45,116 nucleotides of DNA from Lachnospiraceae bacterium (GCA_014804245.1 JAAVAE010000057.1:1-45116), one strand, 5' to 3'. Positions 23,134 through 30,934 are shown, numbered from the stretch's first letter. The notes: generated from the sequence alone by a model not told the origin. Translations and numbers: made by a program.

Positions 23134-24534
23134 CTATAATTTATTTTCTTTGATCCAGATATCTGCCAGAAAGTCCTTATTGATTTTAATGACCTCTTCC
23201 ATCGCCCTTGCTCCCGGCGCGCCCACAGTCAGTCTCCTCTCCACACAGGTTTTTAAACTGATTGCGTCATAAATATCTGCCTCAAATACTGGACTGATTG
23301 ATTTTAGTTCCTCAAGGCTAAGCGCATCAATGCTGCTGTTTTTTTCAATACAGTATAGCACAAGCCTGCCGATGATGCCATGGGCATCCCTGAAGGGAAC
23401 TCCCTTATTTACCAAATAATCCGCCGCATCCGTGGCATTGGTAAATCCTTTCATTGCGCTTTCTTCCATGACCCTGCTGTTAAACTTCATGGTGGCAAGC
23501 ATCCCATTAAAAAGTACAAGACAATTTTTAACAGTTTCTATAGCGTCAAAAGTTACTTCTTTGTCTTCCTGCATATCTTTGTTATAAGCAAGAGGCAGTC
23601 CCTTCATGGTAGTAAGAATGGACATCAACGCACCATAAACCCTTCCAGTCTTTCCTCGCACCAATTCTGCAATATCAGGATTCTTTTTTTGCGGCATAAT
23701 GCTGCTTCCCGTTGAAAATCCGTCATCAATATCGACAAAACGATATTCGTTGGAATTCCAGATGATGATTTCCTCTGAAAATCTGCTTAAGTGCATCATA
23801 ATAGTAGAAAGTGCAGATAAAAATTCTATCACATAATCCCTGTCTGCCACCGAATCCATACTGTTGAGCGTGGGACCTTCAAATCCCATAAGCGATGATG
23901 TATAAAATCTGTCCAGTGAATAAGTTGTTCCTGCAAAAGCACCTGCACCCAGCGGACAGAAATTCATTCTCTTATAAAGATCTCCAAGCCGGAGCACATC
24001 CCTTTTGAACATTTCGAAATAAGCACCCATATGATGTGCCAACGTTGTGGGCTGCGCTTTTTGGAGATGTGTAAATCCCGGCATATAAGTGGTCAGATTA
24101 TTTTCCATGATCGTCATAAGCGTCTTTAGCAGTTCCTCAAGATGCTCTGTGACCTTTACTACCTCTGATCTTGCATACAGCTTCATATCAAGCGCAACCT
24201 GATCATTCCGGCTCCTTCCGGTGTGCATTTTTTTGCCTGCATCACCGATTCTGTCTATCAAGACCGCTTCCACAAAGCTGTGAATATCCTCATATTCATC
24301 TGTAATGGAAAGCTTTCCCTCTTCCACATCGCTGCGGATACCCGTCAATCCTTTTACAATCGCATCTTTTTCTGCACAGGAGATGATTCCCTGTTTTTCC
24401 ATCATAACTACATGAGCAATGCTGCCCTCTATATCCTGTTCAAAAAGTTTCTTGTCAAATGTAATAGACGCATTAAATTCATAAACCAGCCTGTCTGTTT
24501 CTTTGGTAAAACGTCCTCCCCATAGCTGAGCCAT
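23134..24534 (-). CDS. argH: Argininosuccinate lyase
   Basis: ATG 24534 (MAQLWGGRF) has GGAGG 8 bases upstream and gives the canonical N-terminus; the longer frame is not used. The 466-residue enzyme splits argininosuccinate into arginine and fumarate, the last step of arginine synthesis. Signatures are SRNDQVALDMKLY (conserved S-R-N-D-Q), FTHLQKAQPTTLAHH with the catalytic His, and the fumarase-superfamily loop GSSIMPQKKNPD with the catalytic Ser. argG is not adjacent here. A promoter at 24567-24595 directly precedes it, so it heads the leftward block argH-asd. Confidence 0.96.
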   Translation of the reverse strand: MAQLWGGRFTKETDRLVYEFNASITFDKKLFEQDIEGSIAHVVMMEKQGIISCAEKDAIVKGLTGIRSDVEEGKLSITDEYEDIHSFVEAVLIDRIGDAGKKMHTGRSRNDQVALDMKLYARSEVVKVTEHLEELLKTLMTIMENNLTTYMPGFTHLQKAQPTTLAHHMGAYFEMFKRDVLRLGDLYKRMNFCPLGAGAFAGTTYSLDRFYTSSLMGFEGPTLNSMDSVADRDYVIEFLSALSTIMMHLSRFSEEIIIWNSNEYRFVDIDDGFSTGSSIMPQKKNPDIAELVRGKTGRVYGALMSILTTMKGLPLAYNKDMQEDKEVTFDAIETVKNCLVLFNGMLATMKFNSRVMEESAMKGFTNATDAADYLVNKGVPFRDAHGIIGRLVLYCIEKNSSIDALSLEELKSISPVFEADIYDAISLKTCVERRLTVGAPGARAMEEVIKINKDFLADIWIKENKL

Positions 24535-24566
24535 CGTATCATCCTCCAATGTTAAATCTGAATTTG

Positions 24567-24595
24567 ATACTATCACATTTTAGTACTCATTTCAA
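24567..24595 (-). promoter_or_regulatory. argH promoter
   Basis: Leftward -35 TTGAAA (24590-24595) and -10 TAGTAT (24567-24572) are separated by 17 bases, about 33 bases before the argH ATG. No arginine-repressor box is obvious by eye. Confidence 0.65.
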
Positions 24596-24665
24596 TCTTT
24601 TTATACACATAAATGTCGAACGCACATAGATTATATGTATAAGGAAGGTAATAAAGGGAGGAACT

Positions 24666-25436
24666 ATGAATCAGCCTATTCTTGCGTGTGAAGACATCTG
24701 TTTCTCTTATCATAACTTAAATGGTGAAACAAATGCTTTATCTCATATATCCTTTCAGGTTGATAAGGGAGAATTTCTTGCAATTGTAGGACCAAGCGGC
24801 TGCGGTAAATCCACACTGCTCTCCATTATTGCCGGACTCCTTCGCCCCGAGTCCGGTAAAATCATTTTAAGCGACGCGGATACCGTGCGGATTGGTTATA
24901 TGCTCCAGCAGGATCATCTGCTGGAATGGCGTACCATCTGGAAAAACATCCTTCTGGGACCGGAAATCACGAAAACACTCAGTCCCGAAAAAGAAGCACT
25001 TGCTTTAAAACTGTTGTCTGATTATGGACTATTGAAATTTAAGGATAAAAAACCCGGAGAATTGTCCGGAGGCATGAAGCAGCGTGCTGCACTCATAAGA
25101 ACGATGGTCATGGAACCGGGGCTTCTTCTTTTAGATGAGCCCTTCAGTGCACTGGACTATCAGACCAGGCTCATGGTATCTGCCGACATCGGGAATATCA
25201 TCCGTGCTTCCGGCATCACTGCCATACTGATCACACATGACCTGTCGGAAGCCATATCCCTGGCAGACAGAATTCTTGTACTAAAAAAACGCCCTGCTAC
25301 CATAAAAAGAGAAATTCCCGTCCATCTCACATTGAATGAGAATTCACCTCTTGCAGCAAGAAGCGCTCCTGAGTTTCAGGAATTATTTACTTTATTATGG
25401 AAGGAGATTTCTGATGAATATCATGAAGAAAACTGA
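24666..25436 (+). CDS. ABC transporter ATP-binding protein, nitrate/sulfonate/thiamine-precursor class
   Basis: The 256-residue ATPase has Walker A GPSGCGKST (42-50), a Q-loop in MLQQDHLLEWRT (79-90), signature LSGGMKQR (133-140), Walker B LLLLDEPF (153-160) and H-loop ITHDLSEA. This is the SsuB/TauB/ThiZ pattern; the substrate could be an alkylsulfonate, taurine or a pyrimidine precursor of thiamine. GGGAGG precedes the ATG. The permease gene overlaps its end by 23 bases. No substrate-binding protein gene follows or precedes, so that partner must be encoded elsewhere. Confidence 0.9.
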   Translation: MNQPILACEDICFSYHNLNGETNALSHISFQVDKGEFLAIVGPSGCGKSTLLSIIAGLLRPESGKIILSDADTVRIGYMLQQDHLLEWRTIWKNILLGPEITKTLSPEKEALALKLLSDYGLLKFKDKKPGELSGGMKQRAALIRTMVMEPGLLLLDEPFSALDYQTRLMVSADIGNIIRASGITAILITHDLSEAISLADRILVLKKRPATIKREIPVHLTLNENSPLAARSAPEFQELFTLLWKEISDEYHEEN

Positions 25437-26265
25437 ACAGGCTTCCCAACATACCACACATCAAAAGGAAATACTTACTCCACAGCAGCTTTATGTCAAA
25501 AACCATCATCGTCACCATCACACGGTCACAATTCTGCGTCTGCTCGTCCTGTTCCTGTTCCTTATTGTCTGGGAAGTATCAGGAAGGTATGGAATCATTG
25601 ACACATTTTTTTTCAGCAGTCCCAGCATGGTCGTTTCCTTTTTTCTCAAAATGGTGATGGATGGATCCTTTTTCACCCACACCGGAATCACACTGTTAGA
25701 GACTTTACTCAGCTTTTTACTGATTACGATTATCTCCATCATTATTGCTACTTTGCTGTGGTATTCCAAAACACTTTCAGAGATTTCGGAACCTTATCTG
25801 GTAGTCTTGAACAGCCTTCCGAAATCTGCCCTTGCACCACTGTTTATTGTCTGGCTCGGCACAGGCGTTGGCACCATCATCGTTGCGGGAATCTCTGTGG
25901 CGATCTTTGGCTCCATCATCAGCCTTTACACAGGTTTCAAGCATGTGGACAATGAAAAGTTGAAACTCATTTATACCCTCGGCGGAAATCGCTTTGATGC
26001 CTTCCATAAAGTCGTCCTGCCCTCCTGCATTCCAATCATTTTAAGCAATATGAAAGTAAATATCGGGCTGGCGCTGGTGGGCGTGATCATCGGCGAATTT
26101 CTTGCCGCAAGACGCGGATTGGGATATTTGATCATTTATGGTTCTCAGGTGTTCCAGCTTAATATGGTCATCACTTCCATTATCATTCTATGCGTGATTG
26201 CAATGGGATTATACCAGTGTATCCAATGGGTCGAGCATCTTTACAAAAAAAGAGCCGGCTCATAA
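25414..26265 (+). CDS. ABC transporter permease, SsuC/TauC class
   Basis: ATG 25414 is chosen because AAGGAG lies 7 bases upstream, inside the ATPase gene. The 283-residue protein has about six membrane segments (for example LRLLVLFLFLIVWEV at 41-55, LLSFLLITIISIIIATLLWY and MVITSIIILCVIAMGLY). The cytoplasmic EAA loop is YTLGGNRFDAFHKVVLPS (187-204), which contacts the ATPase. An unusual N-terminal extension of about 40 residues contains the His cluster HHRHHH at 31-36. The last codons double as the terminator of the convergent tRNA gene. Confidence 0.9.
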   Translation: MNIMKKTEQASQHTTHQKEILTPQQLYVKNHHRHHHTVTILRLLVLFLFLIVWEVSGRYGIIDTFFFSSPSMVVSFFLKMVMDGSFFTHTGITLLETLLSFLLITIISIIIATLLWYSKTLSEISEPYLVVLNSLPKSALAPLFIVWLGTGVGTIIVAGISVAIFGSIISLYTGFKHVDNEKLKLIYTLGGNRFDAFHKVVLPSCIPIILSNMKVNIGLALVGVIIGEFLAARRGLGYLIIYGSQVFQLNMVITSIIILCVIAMGLYQCIQWVEHLYKKRAGS

Positions 26266-26273
26266 CGCCGGCT
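26245..26273 (-). terminator. tRNA-Thr terminator inside the permease gene
   Basis: AGCCGGC (26253-26259) pairs with GCCGGCT (26267-26273) around a 7-base loop that contains the permease TAA stop. The A-run at 26245-26251 gives a U-tail for leftward transcripts, so it ends the tRNA transcript 4 bases after the tRNA. In the rightward direction the tail is only TTAAAG, so it is weaker. Confidence 0.8.
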
Positions 26274-26276
26274 TAA

Positions 26277-26349
26277 AGCTACTGAGGGGACTCGAACCCC
26301 TGACCTGCTGATTACGAATCAGCTGCTCTACCAACTGAGCCACAGTAGC
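26277..26349 (-). tRNA. tRNA-Thr (anticodon CGT)
   Basis: A complete 73-base cloverleaf lies on the minus strand. The acceptor stem is GCTACTG/CAGTAGC with discriminator T. The D-stem is GCTC/GAGC with AGTTGGTA loop, the anticodon stem is GCTGA/TCAGC with loop TTCGTAA (anticodon CGT, codon ACG), and the T-arm is AGGGG-TTCGAGT-CCCCT. The CCA end is not encoded. Confidence 0.96.
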
Positions 26350-26433
26350 ATCACAAAGAACATTATAACGTCACTGTCTGTATTTTGCAAGATATTTTTA
26401 AAAAAGTGTGGGCGATATGGTGGATGCGGTACT

Positions 26434-26714
26434 GGTATGGAGGGGCGGCAAGAGGGAAAGAGGAGGGGGAGATGTGCAAGGGTTTCAGGGCTGGTCTTCA
26501 AATCGGATTTCACTAACGGAATGGATGTAGGTGTTGCAAGGCGGACGGGGCGGAGCCGGCGGCATCCTGCCTTGTGGCTCCTAAAATCGCCATCCATGGC
26601 GATTTTCCCCTGGGCGTTCACTATTCCGTAAGTGAAATTGCCGATTTTCCGCCATAGCCCTGAAACCCTTGCACATCTCCCCCTCCTCTTTCCCCCTTGC
26701 CGCCCCTCCATACC
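26434..26714. repeat. 281-bp long-armed palindrome (element D)
   Basis: Purine-rich arm 26434-26492 is the inverted complement of 26656-26714 over 59 bp with one mismatch. The pairing continues inward with small bulges: AAATCGG-ATTTCACTAACGGAAT on the left against the complement of ATTCCGTAAGTGAAATTGCC on the right. The apical part holds CAAGGC/GCCTTG and the hairpin AAAATCGCCA-TCCA-TGGCGATTTT (26583-26606). Open frames across it exist on both strands only because of the palindrome and have no ribosome-binding sites. The core does not match elements A-C, apart from a short GGCTCCTWA motif in one orientation. Confidence 0.85.
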
Positions 26715-26750
26715 CTCCTACCCGGAAAGATATGACCGCTCAAATTATCT

Positions 26751-26796
26751 AAAAATATACCCGATAATGCTGTAACTATCAACATTATCGGGTATA
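26751..26796 (-). terminator. Terminator of the glgB-mscS transcript
   Basis: TATACCCGATAATG (26756-26769) pairs perfectly over 14 bp with CATTATCGGGTATA (26783-26796) around a 13-base loop. AAAAA at 26751-26755 gives the U-tail for leftward transcripts. Element A therefore lies in the 3' untranslated region of the mscS transcript. Confidence 0.75.
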
Positions 26797-26851
26797 ATCA
26801 AACCTAGCAAATATAGAAAACACTATCTTTAAATATAGGAAAAGCGTTGCG

Positions 26852-27060
26852 GATAAACCAGCAGCGCAGCGCCTGCAAAGGGCAAGCCGGAGGATTGGGT
26901 CCATATTGCCTAAGGAGCCCTTGAAAAAACGCCAGCGTTTAGCGAGGTCTTTTCGAGCTTAGCGCTGCTGCGTTTTTACAGAGCGAGAGCGCGGCGACGA
27001 GGGCAATATTGACCCAATCCTCCGGCTTGCCCTTTGCAGGCGCTGTGCTGCTGGTTTATC
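26852..27060 (+). repeat. Conserved-core palindromic element, copy A
   Basis: Arms 26852-26910 and 27002-27060 are complementary over 59 bp with two mismatches. They enclose a 91-bp core (26911-27001) that begins TAAGGAGCCCTT and ends GAGCGAGAGCGCGGCGACG. Inside, AAAAACGC (26925-26932) pairs with GCGTTTTT (26970-26977) and CAGCG with CGCTG, closing a hairpin. The same core recurs at 44783-44873 (minus strand) and 44985-45077. The arms do not recur. It sits 13 bases after the mscS stop codon. Confidence 0.9.
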
Positions 27061-27073
27061 TCCACCACAACCC

Positions 27074-27925
27074 TCATCCCTTATTTACATGAACGTCCAT
27101 CTGCGGATAAGGAATCCTAATATCCGCCTCATCCAATGCATATTTGATTTGCTCGGTAATCTCCCACTTGGTCGTCCAGAAGTCTGACTGGAGTGCCCAG
27201 CATCTGACGTTCAGATTAACGCTGCTCTCCCCTAAAGAATCAACAAAGACTCTGATTTCCCGTTCCTTGATGACGGAAGGGGTCTGTGTTATGACACTCT
27301 CGATGACCCCCCTGGCTTTTCTGATATCTTCCTCGTAGGCAATGCCTACCGGGATGTCTATTCTGCGCTCACTGCACTTTGTATAGTTGGTGATCGTGCC
27401 GTTTGCCAGCGTGCCGTTGGGCAGTACGATTACTTTGTTCTCGGGGGTGATGATCTGCGTGTAAAATATATCTACAGCATCAACCGTGCCCTCATTTCCA
27501 AGTCCGTCTTTAATATAGTCTCCCTGGACAAAGGGTTTCAGCACCAAAAGCAATACACCTCCTGCAAAGTTGCTGAGGCTCCCTTGTACGGCAAGCCCCA
27601 CTGCAACACTCGCTGATCCCAGTATGGCAAGGATACTGGCAGCATCCACGCCCATACCAGATGCAATCATAAGAATCAGGACAAAATACAGTCCGAACTT
27701 TACAAAGGAGTCTATGAAGCGCACTGCGCCCTCATCCACATGACTTCTGTCCAGTGTCTTTTTCAGTATGCGTCTTATCAGACCAATCAGCTGTACGCCG
27801 ATTAAAAATGCTAATGCTGCCAGAACCACTCTGAGTCCGAGATGAAAAATGTGCTCCGGAAGCTGCTGTAAAAACTTCTCGATTACTCCCGGGTCCACTT
27901 CTTTTTCAAGCGCCTCTGCTCCCAT
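27074..27925 (-). CDS. Small-conductance mechanosensitive channel (MscS family)
   Basis: The 283-residue membrane protein has three predicted helices. The pore helix is ILGSASVAVGLAVQGSLSNF, rich in Ala and Gly, followed by GGVLLLVLKPFVQGDYI, the most conserved MscS stretch. The beta domain follows (VIVLPNGTLANGTITNYTK), then the C-terminal alpha/beta part ending DIRIPYPQMDVHV. It opens under membrane tension to release solutes during osmotic downshock. Its ATG shares one base with the glgB TAA stop (TAATG), so its synthesis is coupled to that of the glycogen branching enzyme, which is an unusual partnership. Confidence 0.93.
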   Translation of the reverse strand: MGAEALEKEVDPGVIEKFLQQLPEHIFHLGLRVVLAALAFLIGVQLIGLIRRILKKTLDRSHVDEGAVRFIDSFVKFGLYFVLILMIASGMGVDAASILAILGSASVAVGLAVQGSLSNFAGGVLLLVLKPFVQGDYIKDGLGNEGTVDAVDIFYTQIITPENKVIVLPNGTLANGTITNYTKCSERRIDIPVGIAYEEDIRKARGVIESVITQTPSVIKEREIRVFVDSLGESSVNLNVRCWALQSDFWTTKWEITEQIKYALDEADIRIPYPQMDVHVNKG

Positions 27926-30426
27926 TAAGCTTTCTCCTTATTTTTTCCTTTTGTATCAGCAGTTTTTTTCAGTTCCTCTTCTTCCTTGCGCAGCTGCTCT
28001 ACTCTTTCTAATTCTTCCTGTGCCCTCTTAATCTCTTCTAAAGCCTTCTTTTCTGCCTCTCTGGCTCTTTCCATCGCTTCTTCGGCCTGTCGTTTCGCCT
28101 CTTCGGCTTCTTCCATCGCCCTTTTTGCTTCTTCTTTGGCTGCCGCGGCTTCTCTTTCTGCCTCTTCCGCCCTTGCCTGTGCCTCAATCTTTGCTTTCTT
28201 CTTTTCTACCTGCAGTTTTTCTTTTTCGGTATAAGGGATAAAAGAATAAATACTTGCAGACAACGGTGCACTGGTCATCTTAAAGGAATATTCCCTTCCA
28301 TCTACCTCTTCTTCCTCCACATATATAGGTCTTCCGTTTACCCTGCCAAGGCCGCCGTAGCACTTGGCATCTGTATTTAAAATCTCTTTATATTTTCCTT
28401 CTAAGGGAACTCCTACCGTAAATTCCTGCTCTACATTCGCAAAGTTTACGACAACCACCAGCAGATCTTCCTCTTTCTTTGACTTCCTCATAAAGGAAAC
28501 CATACATTTTTCCGGAGAGATACAGTTGATCCACTCGAATCCATCGGGTTCTGTATCCAGCGCATGCAATGCCGGTTTCTCTTTGTAGAGCGCATTTAAA
28601 TCCTTCATCAACCGGTTGATTCCCTTATGGGTATCATATTGCAACAATGCCCACTCTGTTTCCCTTGTCTCGTCGAATTCACGGAACTCTGCGATATCCT
28701 GTCCCATAAATAAAAGTTTCTTTCCTGGATGGGTCATCATATATGTGTATGCGACACGCAGATTTGCAAATTTGTCCTCAAGAACTCCCGGCATTTTACC
28801 AATCAAAGTTGCTTTTCCATGGACAACTTCATCATGGGAATATACCAGCATGAAGTTCTCACTGTATGCATAAATCATGCTAAAAGTAAGTTCATTATGA
28901 TGATGTGCTCTAAAATACGGATCATTGCTGATGTAGGAAAGGAAATCATTCATAAATCCCATATTCCATTTAAGATCAAAACCTAATCCATCCTCATCCA
29001 CCGGACCTGTAATCTTAGGCCATGCTGTAGATTCTTCCGCTATCATAAGCACATCCGGATTGCGCTTTTTCATAATGGAGTTTAAGTGCTTCAGCATCTC
29101 GATTGCTTCAAGGTTTTCCTTGCCGCCATAAATATTTGCAATCCACTCTCCGTCGTTCTTTCCATAGTCCAGATAGAGCATGGATGCCACTGCATCCATA
29201 CGGATACCGTCAACATGATATTTTTCCACCCAGTAAAGAGCATTTGCAATCAGATAATTGGCTACCTGCGGTCTTCCGTAATTATAGATCAATGTTCCCC
29301 AATGAGGGTGTGCCCCCTGCCTTGGATCGGCATGCTCATACAGGCATGTGCCGTCAAAGTTTGAAAGACCGTAAGTATCCCGCGGGAAATGGGCCGGAAC
29401 CCAGTCTAAAATCACACCGATTCCTGCCTGATGAAGAGTATCCACAAAATACATGAAATCTTCTGCCGTTCCATACCTCGCGGTGGGTGAATAATAACCA
29501 ATCACCTGATATCCCCAGGATGCATCCAGCGGATGCTCCATGATCGGCATCAGTTCCACATGGGTGTATCCCATTTCTTTAATGTATTTCACTATTTCGG
29601 GCGCCAGTTCCCTATAATTTAAATAACCGTCTGTATCTCTGTTTTTCTTAAAGGAGCCGAGATATAATTCATACACGCTGATTGGAGAATTTTTCTGCTG
29701 GTGCTTTCCTCTCTCCTTCATCCATTTACTGTCTTTCCACCCATAAGAAATATCCCGGACAATCGAGGCTGTTTCCGGACGGAGCTGCTGTCCAAAAGCA
29801 TAGGGGTCTGCTTTTAAGAAGGTCAGACCTCCCTTCACTTTGATTTCAAACTTATAGCATTCTCCGGGCATGACATCAGGAATAAAGAGTTCAAAGACTC
29901 CGCTTTCCTGATTCCTCTTCATCTGGTGGACACGGCCATCCCAATGGTTAAAATCACCCACTACACTGACCCGTATTGCATTCGGCGCCCAGACAGCAAA
30001 CAATGTACCCTGCACGCCCTCCACTTCCATGAAGTGTGCACCCAGTTTCTCGTATATTGAATAATGAATTCCTGCATTAAATTTCTCAATGTCGTTTTTC
30101 GTAAGTCCAATCTTGTATCTATAGGGATCTTTTGCACGGACTACAATTGCTTCCTCGTATTGTACCTCATACTCGTATTCATCCGGAATCTTTCCGGGAA
30201 GAAGATACGCAAAATAACCGGATTCATCTACCATTTCCATTTCATGTTTGTTGTTCTCACCATGAATGAGAATACTTACTTTGTTGGCTCCCGGCCAGAA
30301 GGTCTGGAACAGGACGTTTTTTCCCGTCACATGGGGTCCCAAAACTTCATGTGGATTATCCTCCTCTGAATAAATGATTCCTTCAATTCTCGGCCAATTC
30401 ATTAACTTATATAGTTTGTTGTTCAT
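27925..30426 (-). CDS. glgB: Glycogen branching enzyme with C-terminal coiled-coil tail
   Basis: The 833-residue enzyme forms alpha-1,6 branches in glycogen. It has an N-terminal carbohydrate-binding region (NPHEVLGPHV), then the CBM48 domain (VWAPNAIRVSVVGDFNHWDG, about 145-164) and the GH13 barrel. Catalytic residues are D411 (GIRMDAVAS), E464 (MIAEEST) and D532 (YSHDEVVHG). A C-terminal beta domain ends near residue 732 (ASIYSFIPYTEKEK). The remaining 100 residues are an Ala/Glu/Lys/Arg coiled coil (EEAKRAMEEAEEAKRQAEEA) not found in ordinary GlgB proteins of 630-730 residues. The tail could tether the enzyme to granules, a partner or the membrane. No other glycogen genes are nearby. Confidence 0.95.
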   Translation of the reverse strand: MNNKLYKLMNWPRIEGIIYSEEDNPHEVLGPHVTGKNVLFQTFWPGANKVSILIHGENNKHEMEMVDESGYFAYLLPGKIPDEYEYEVQYEEAIVVRAKDPYRYKIGLTKNDIEKFNAGIHYSIYEKLGAHFMEVEGVQGTLFAVWAPNAIRVSVVGDFNHWDGRVHQMKRNQESGVFELFIPDVMPGECYKFEIKVKGGLTFLKADPYAFGQQLRPETASIVRDISYGWKDSKWMKERGKHQQKNSPISVYELYLGSFKKNRDTDGYLNYRELAPEIVKYIKEMGYTHVELMPIMEHPLDASWGYQVIGYYSPTARYGTAEDFMYFVDTLHQAGIGVILDWVPAHFPRDTYGLSNFDGTCLYEHADPRQGAHPHWGTLIYNYGRPQVANYLIANALYWVEKYHVDGIRMDAVASMLYLDYGKNDGEWIANIYGGKENLEAIEMLKHLNSIMKKRNPDVLMIAEESTAWPKITGPVDEDGLGFDLKWNMGFMNDFLSYISNDPYFRAHHHNELTFSMIYAYSENFMLVYSHDEVVHGKATLIGKMPGVLEDKFANLRVAYTYMMTHPGKKLLFMGQDIAEFREFDETRETEWALLQYDTHKGINRLMKDLNALYKEKPALHALDTEPDGFEWINCISPEKCMVSFMRKSKKEEDLLVVVVNFANVEQEFTVGVPLEGKYKEILNTDAKCYGGLGRVNGRPIYVEEEEVDGREYSFKMTSAPLSASIYSFIPYTEKEKLQVEKKKAKIEAQARAEEAEREAAAAKEEAKRAMEEAEEAKRQAEEAMERAREAEKKALEEIKRAQEELERVEQLRKEEEELKKTADTKGKNKEKA

Positions 30427-30449
30427 TCCATCCCTCCATATAATTGAAC

Positions 30450-30506
30450 AGCGGATTTCTTCCGCTATATATCTTTTATTTTAACAAAGATATCTATACA
30501 ACACAA
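30450..30506 (-). promoter_or_regulatory. glgB promoter and leader hairpin
   Basis: Leftward -35 TTGTGT (30501-30506) and -10 TAAAAT (30478-30483) are 17 bases apart. The leader carries a hairpin, AGCGGA-TTTCT-TCCGCT (30450-30466), upstream of the GGAGGG ribosome-binding site. It may tune translation or stabilise the mRNA. Confidence 0.65.
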
Positions 30507-30516
30507 GCATCAAGTG

Positions 30517-30545
30517 TTACAATCATAACATGATTAATTTATGAT
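30517..30545 (+). promoter_or_regulatory. Promoter of the 102-residue protein gene
   Basis: -35 TTACAA (30517-30522) and -10 TATGAT (30540-30545) are separated by 17 bases, but the -10 is only 15 bases before the ATG, so the leader would be very short. It is divergent from the glgB promoter. Confidence 0.5.
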
Positions 30546-30560
30546 AAAGGATGTGAAAAT

Positions 30561-30869
30561 ATGTTTGATAAACCAAATCGTTCCGCCCAATATGATGCCC
30601 TTCCGGACGAAGATAAGAACATGCTTGACCGCATTGACGCCTATGCCGAGGAGGTGCTCGGTGATATCGATCCGCAGAAGACCCGCATTTCTTTCCAGTT
30701 AGACAAGTTAAAGCCCATCATGCAGGAAATTGCCGACGAAAAAGGTGTTCCCCTGGAGGATATCTTTATCAGGTATATGGATCTTGCCAGTATGGTTTCT
30801 GCCAAACAGAATGCAGTTCTAAAGGAAGATTTAAGCGAAGCAGGATTAACAGATTTTACAGAATTTTAA
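30561..30869 (+). CDS. Small acidic protein of unknown function
   Basis: The 102-residue, acidic, largely helical protein is not recognised. Its N-terminus contains SAQYDALPDEDKNMLDRIDA, the middle has TRISFQLDKLKPIMQEIADE, then a GVPLEDIFIRYMDLASM segment. It is monocistronic, divergent from glgB and closed by a strong terminator at 30873. The ribosome-binding site (AAAGGATG) is moderate. Regular composition and its own promoter and terminator argue that it is a real gene. Confidence 0.75.
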   Translation: MFDKPNRSAQYDALPDEDKNMLDRIDAYAEEVLGDIDPQKTRISFQLDKLKPIMQEIADEKGVPLEDIFIRYMDLASMVSAKQNAVLKEDLSEAGLTDFTEF

Positions 30870-30899
30870 AAAGGTGTGCGTTAAATCGCACACCTTTTT
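30868..30899. terminator. Bidirectional terminator between convergent genes
   Basis: GGTGTGCG (30873-30880) pairs with CGCACACC (30887-30894) around TTAAAT. It is followed by TTTTT and preceded by AAAAA, so it can end both the rightward small gene and the leftward serC-serA transcript. Confidence 0.88.
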
Positions 30900-30934
30900 A
30901 TATCAAGACAGCTGCAAAGAGCTGCCGTCCATCA

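Noticed and set aside
26277..26349. tRNA-Thr as the prophage attachment site
   Set aside because: The integrase end of the prophage is at about 14100, 12 kb away, with core host genes between.
26328..26711. Open frames on both strands across element D that could be taken for a 127-residue and a 64-residue protein
   Set aside because: They arise from the palindrome, start with the same residues on both strands, overlap the tRNA, and lack ribosome-binding sites.
26434..27060. CRISPR array or insertion sequence in the repeat-rich intergenic region
   Set aside because: There are no regularly spaced direct repeats and no transposase gene; the repeats are inverted arms around single cores.
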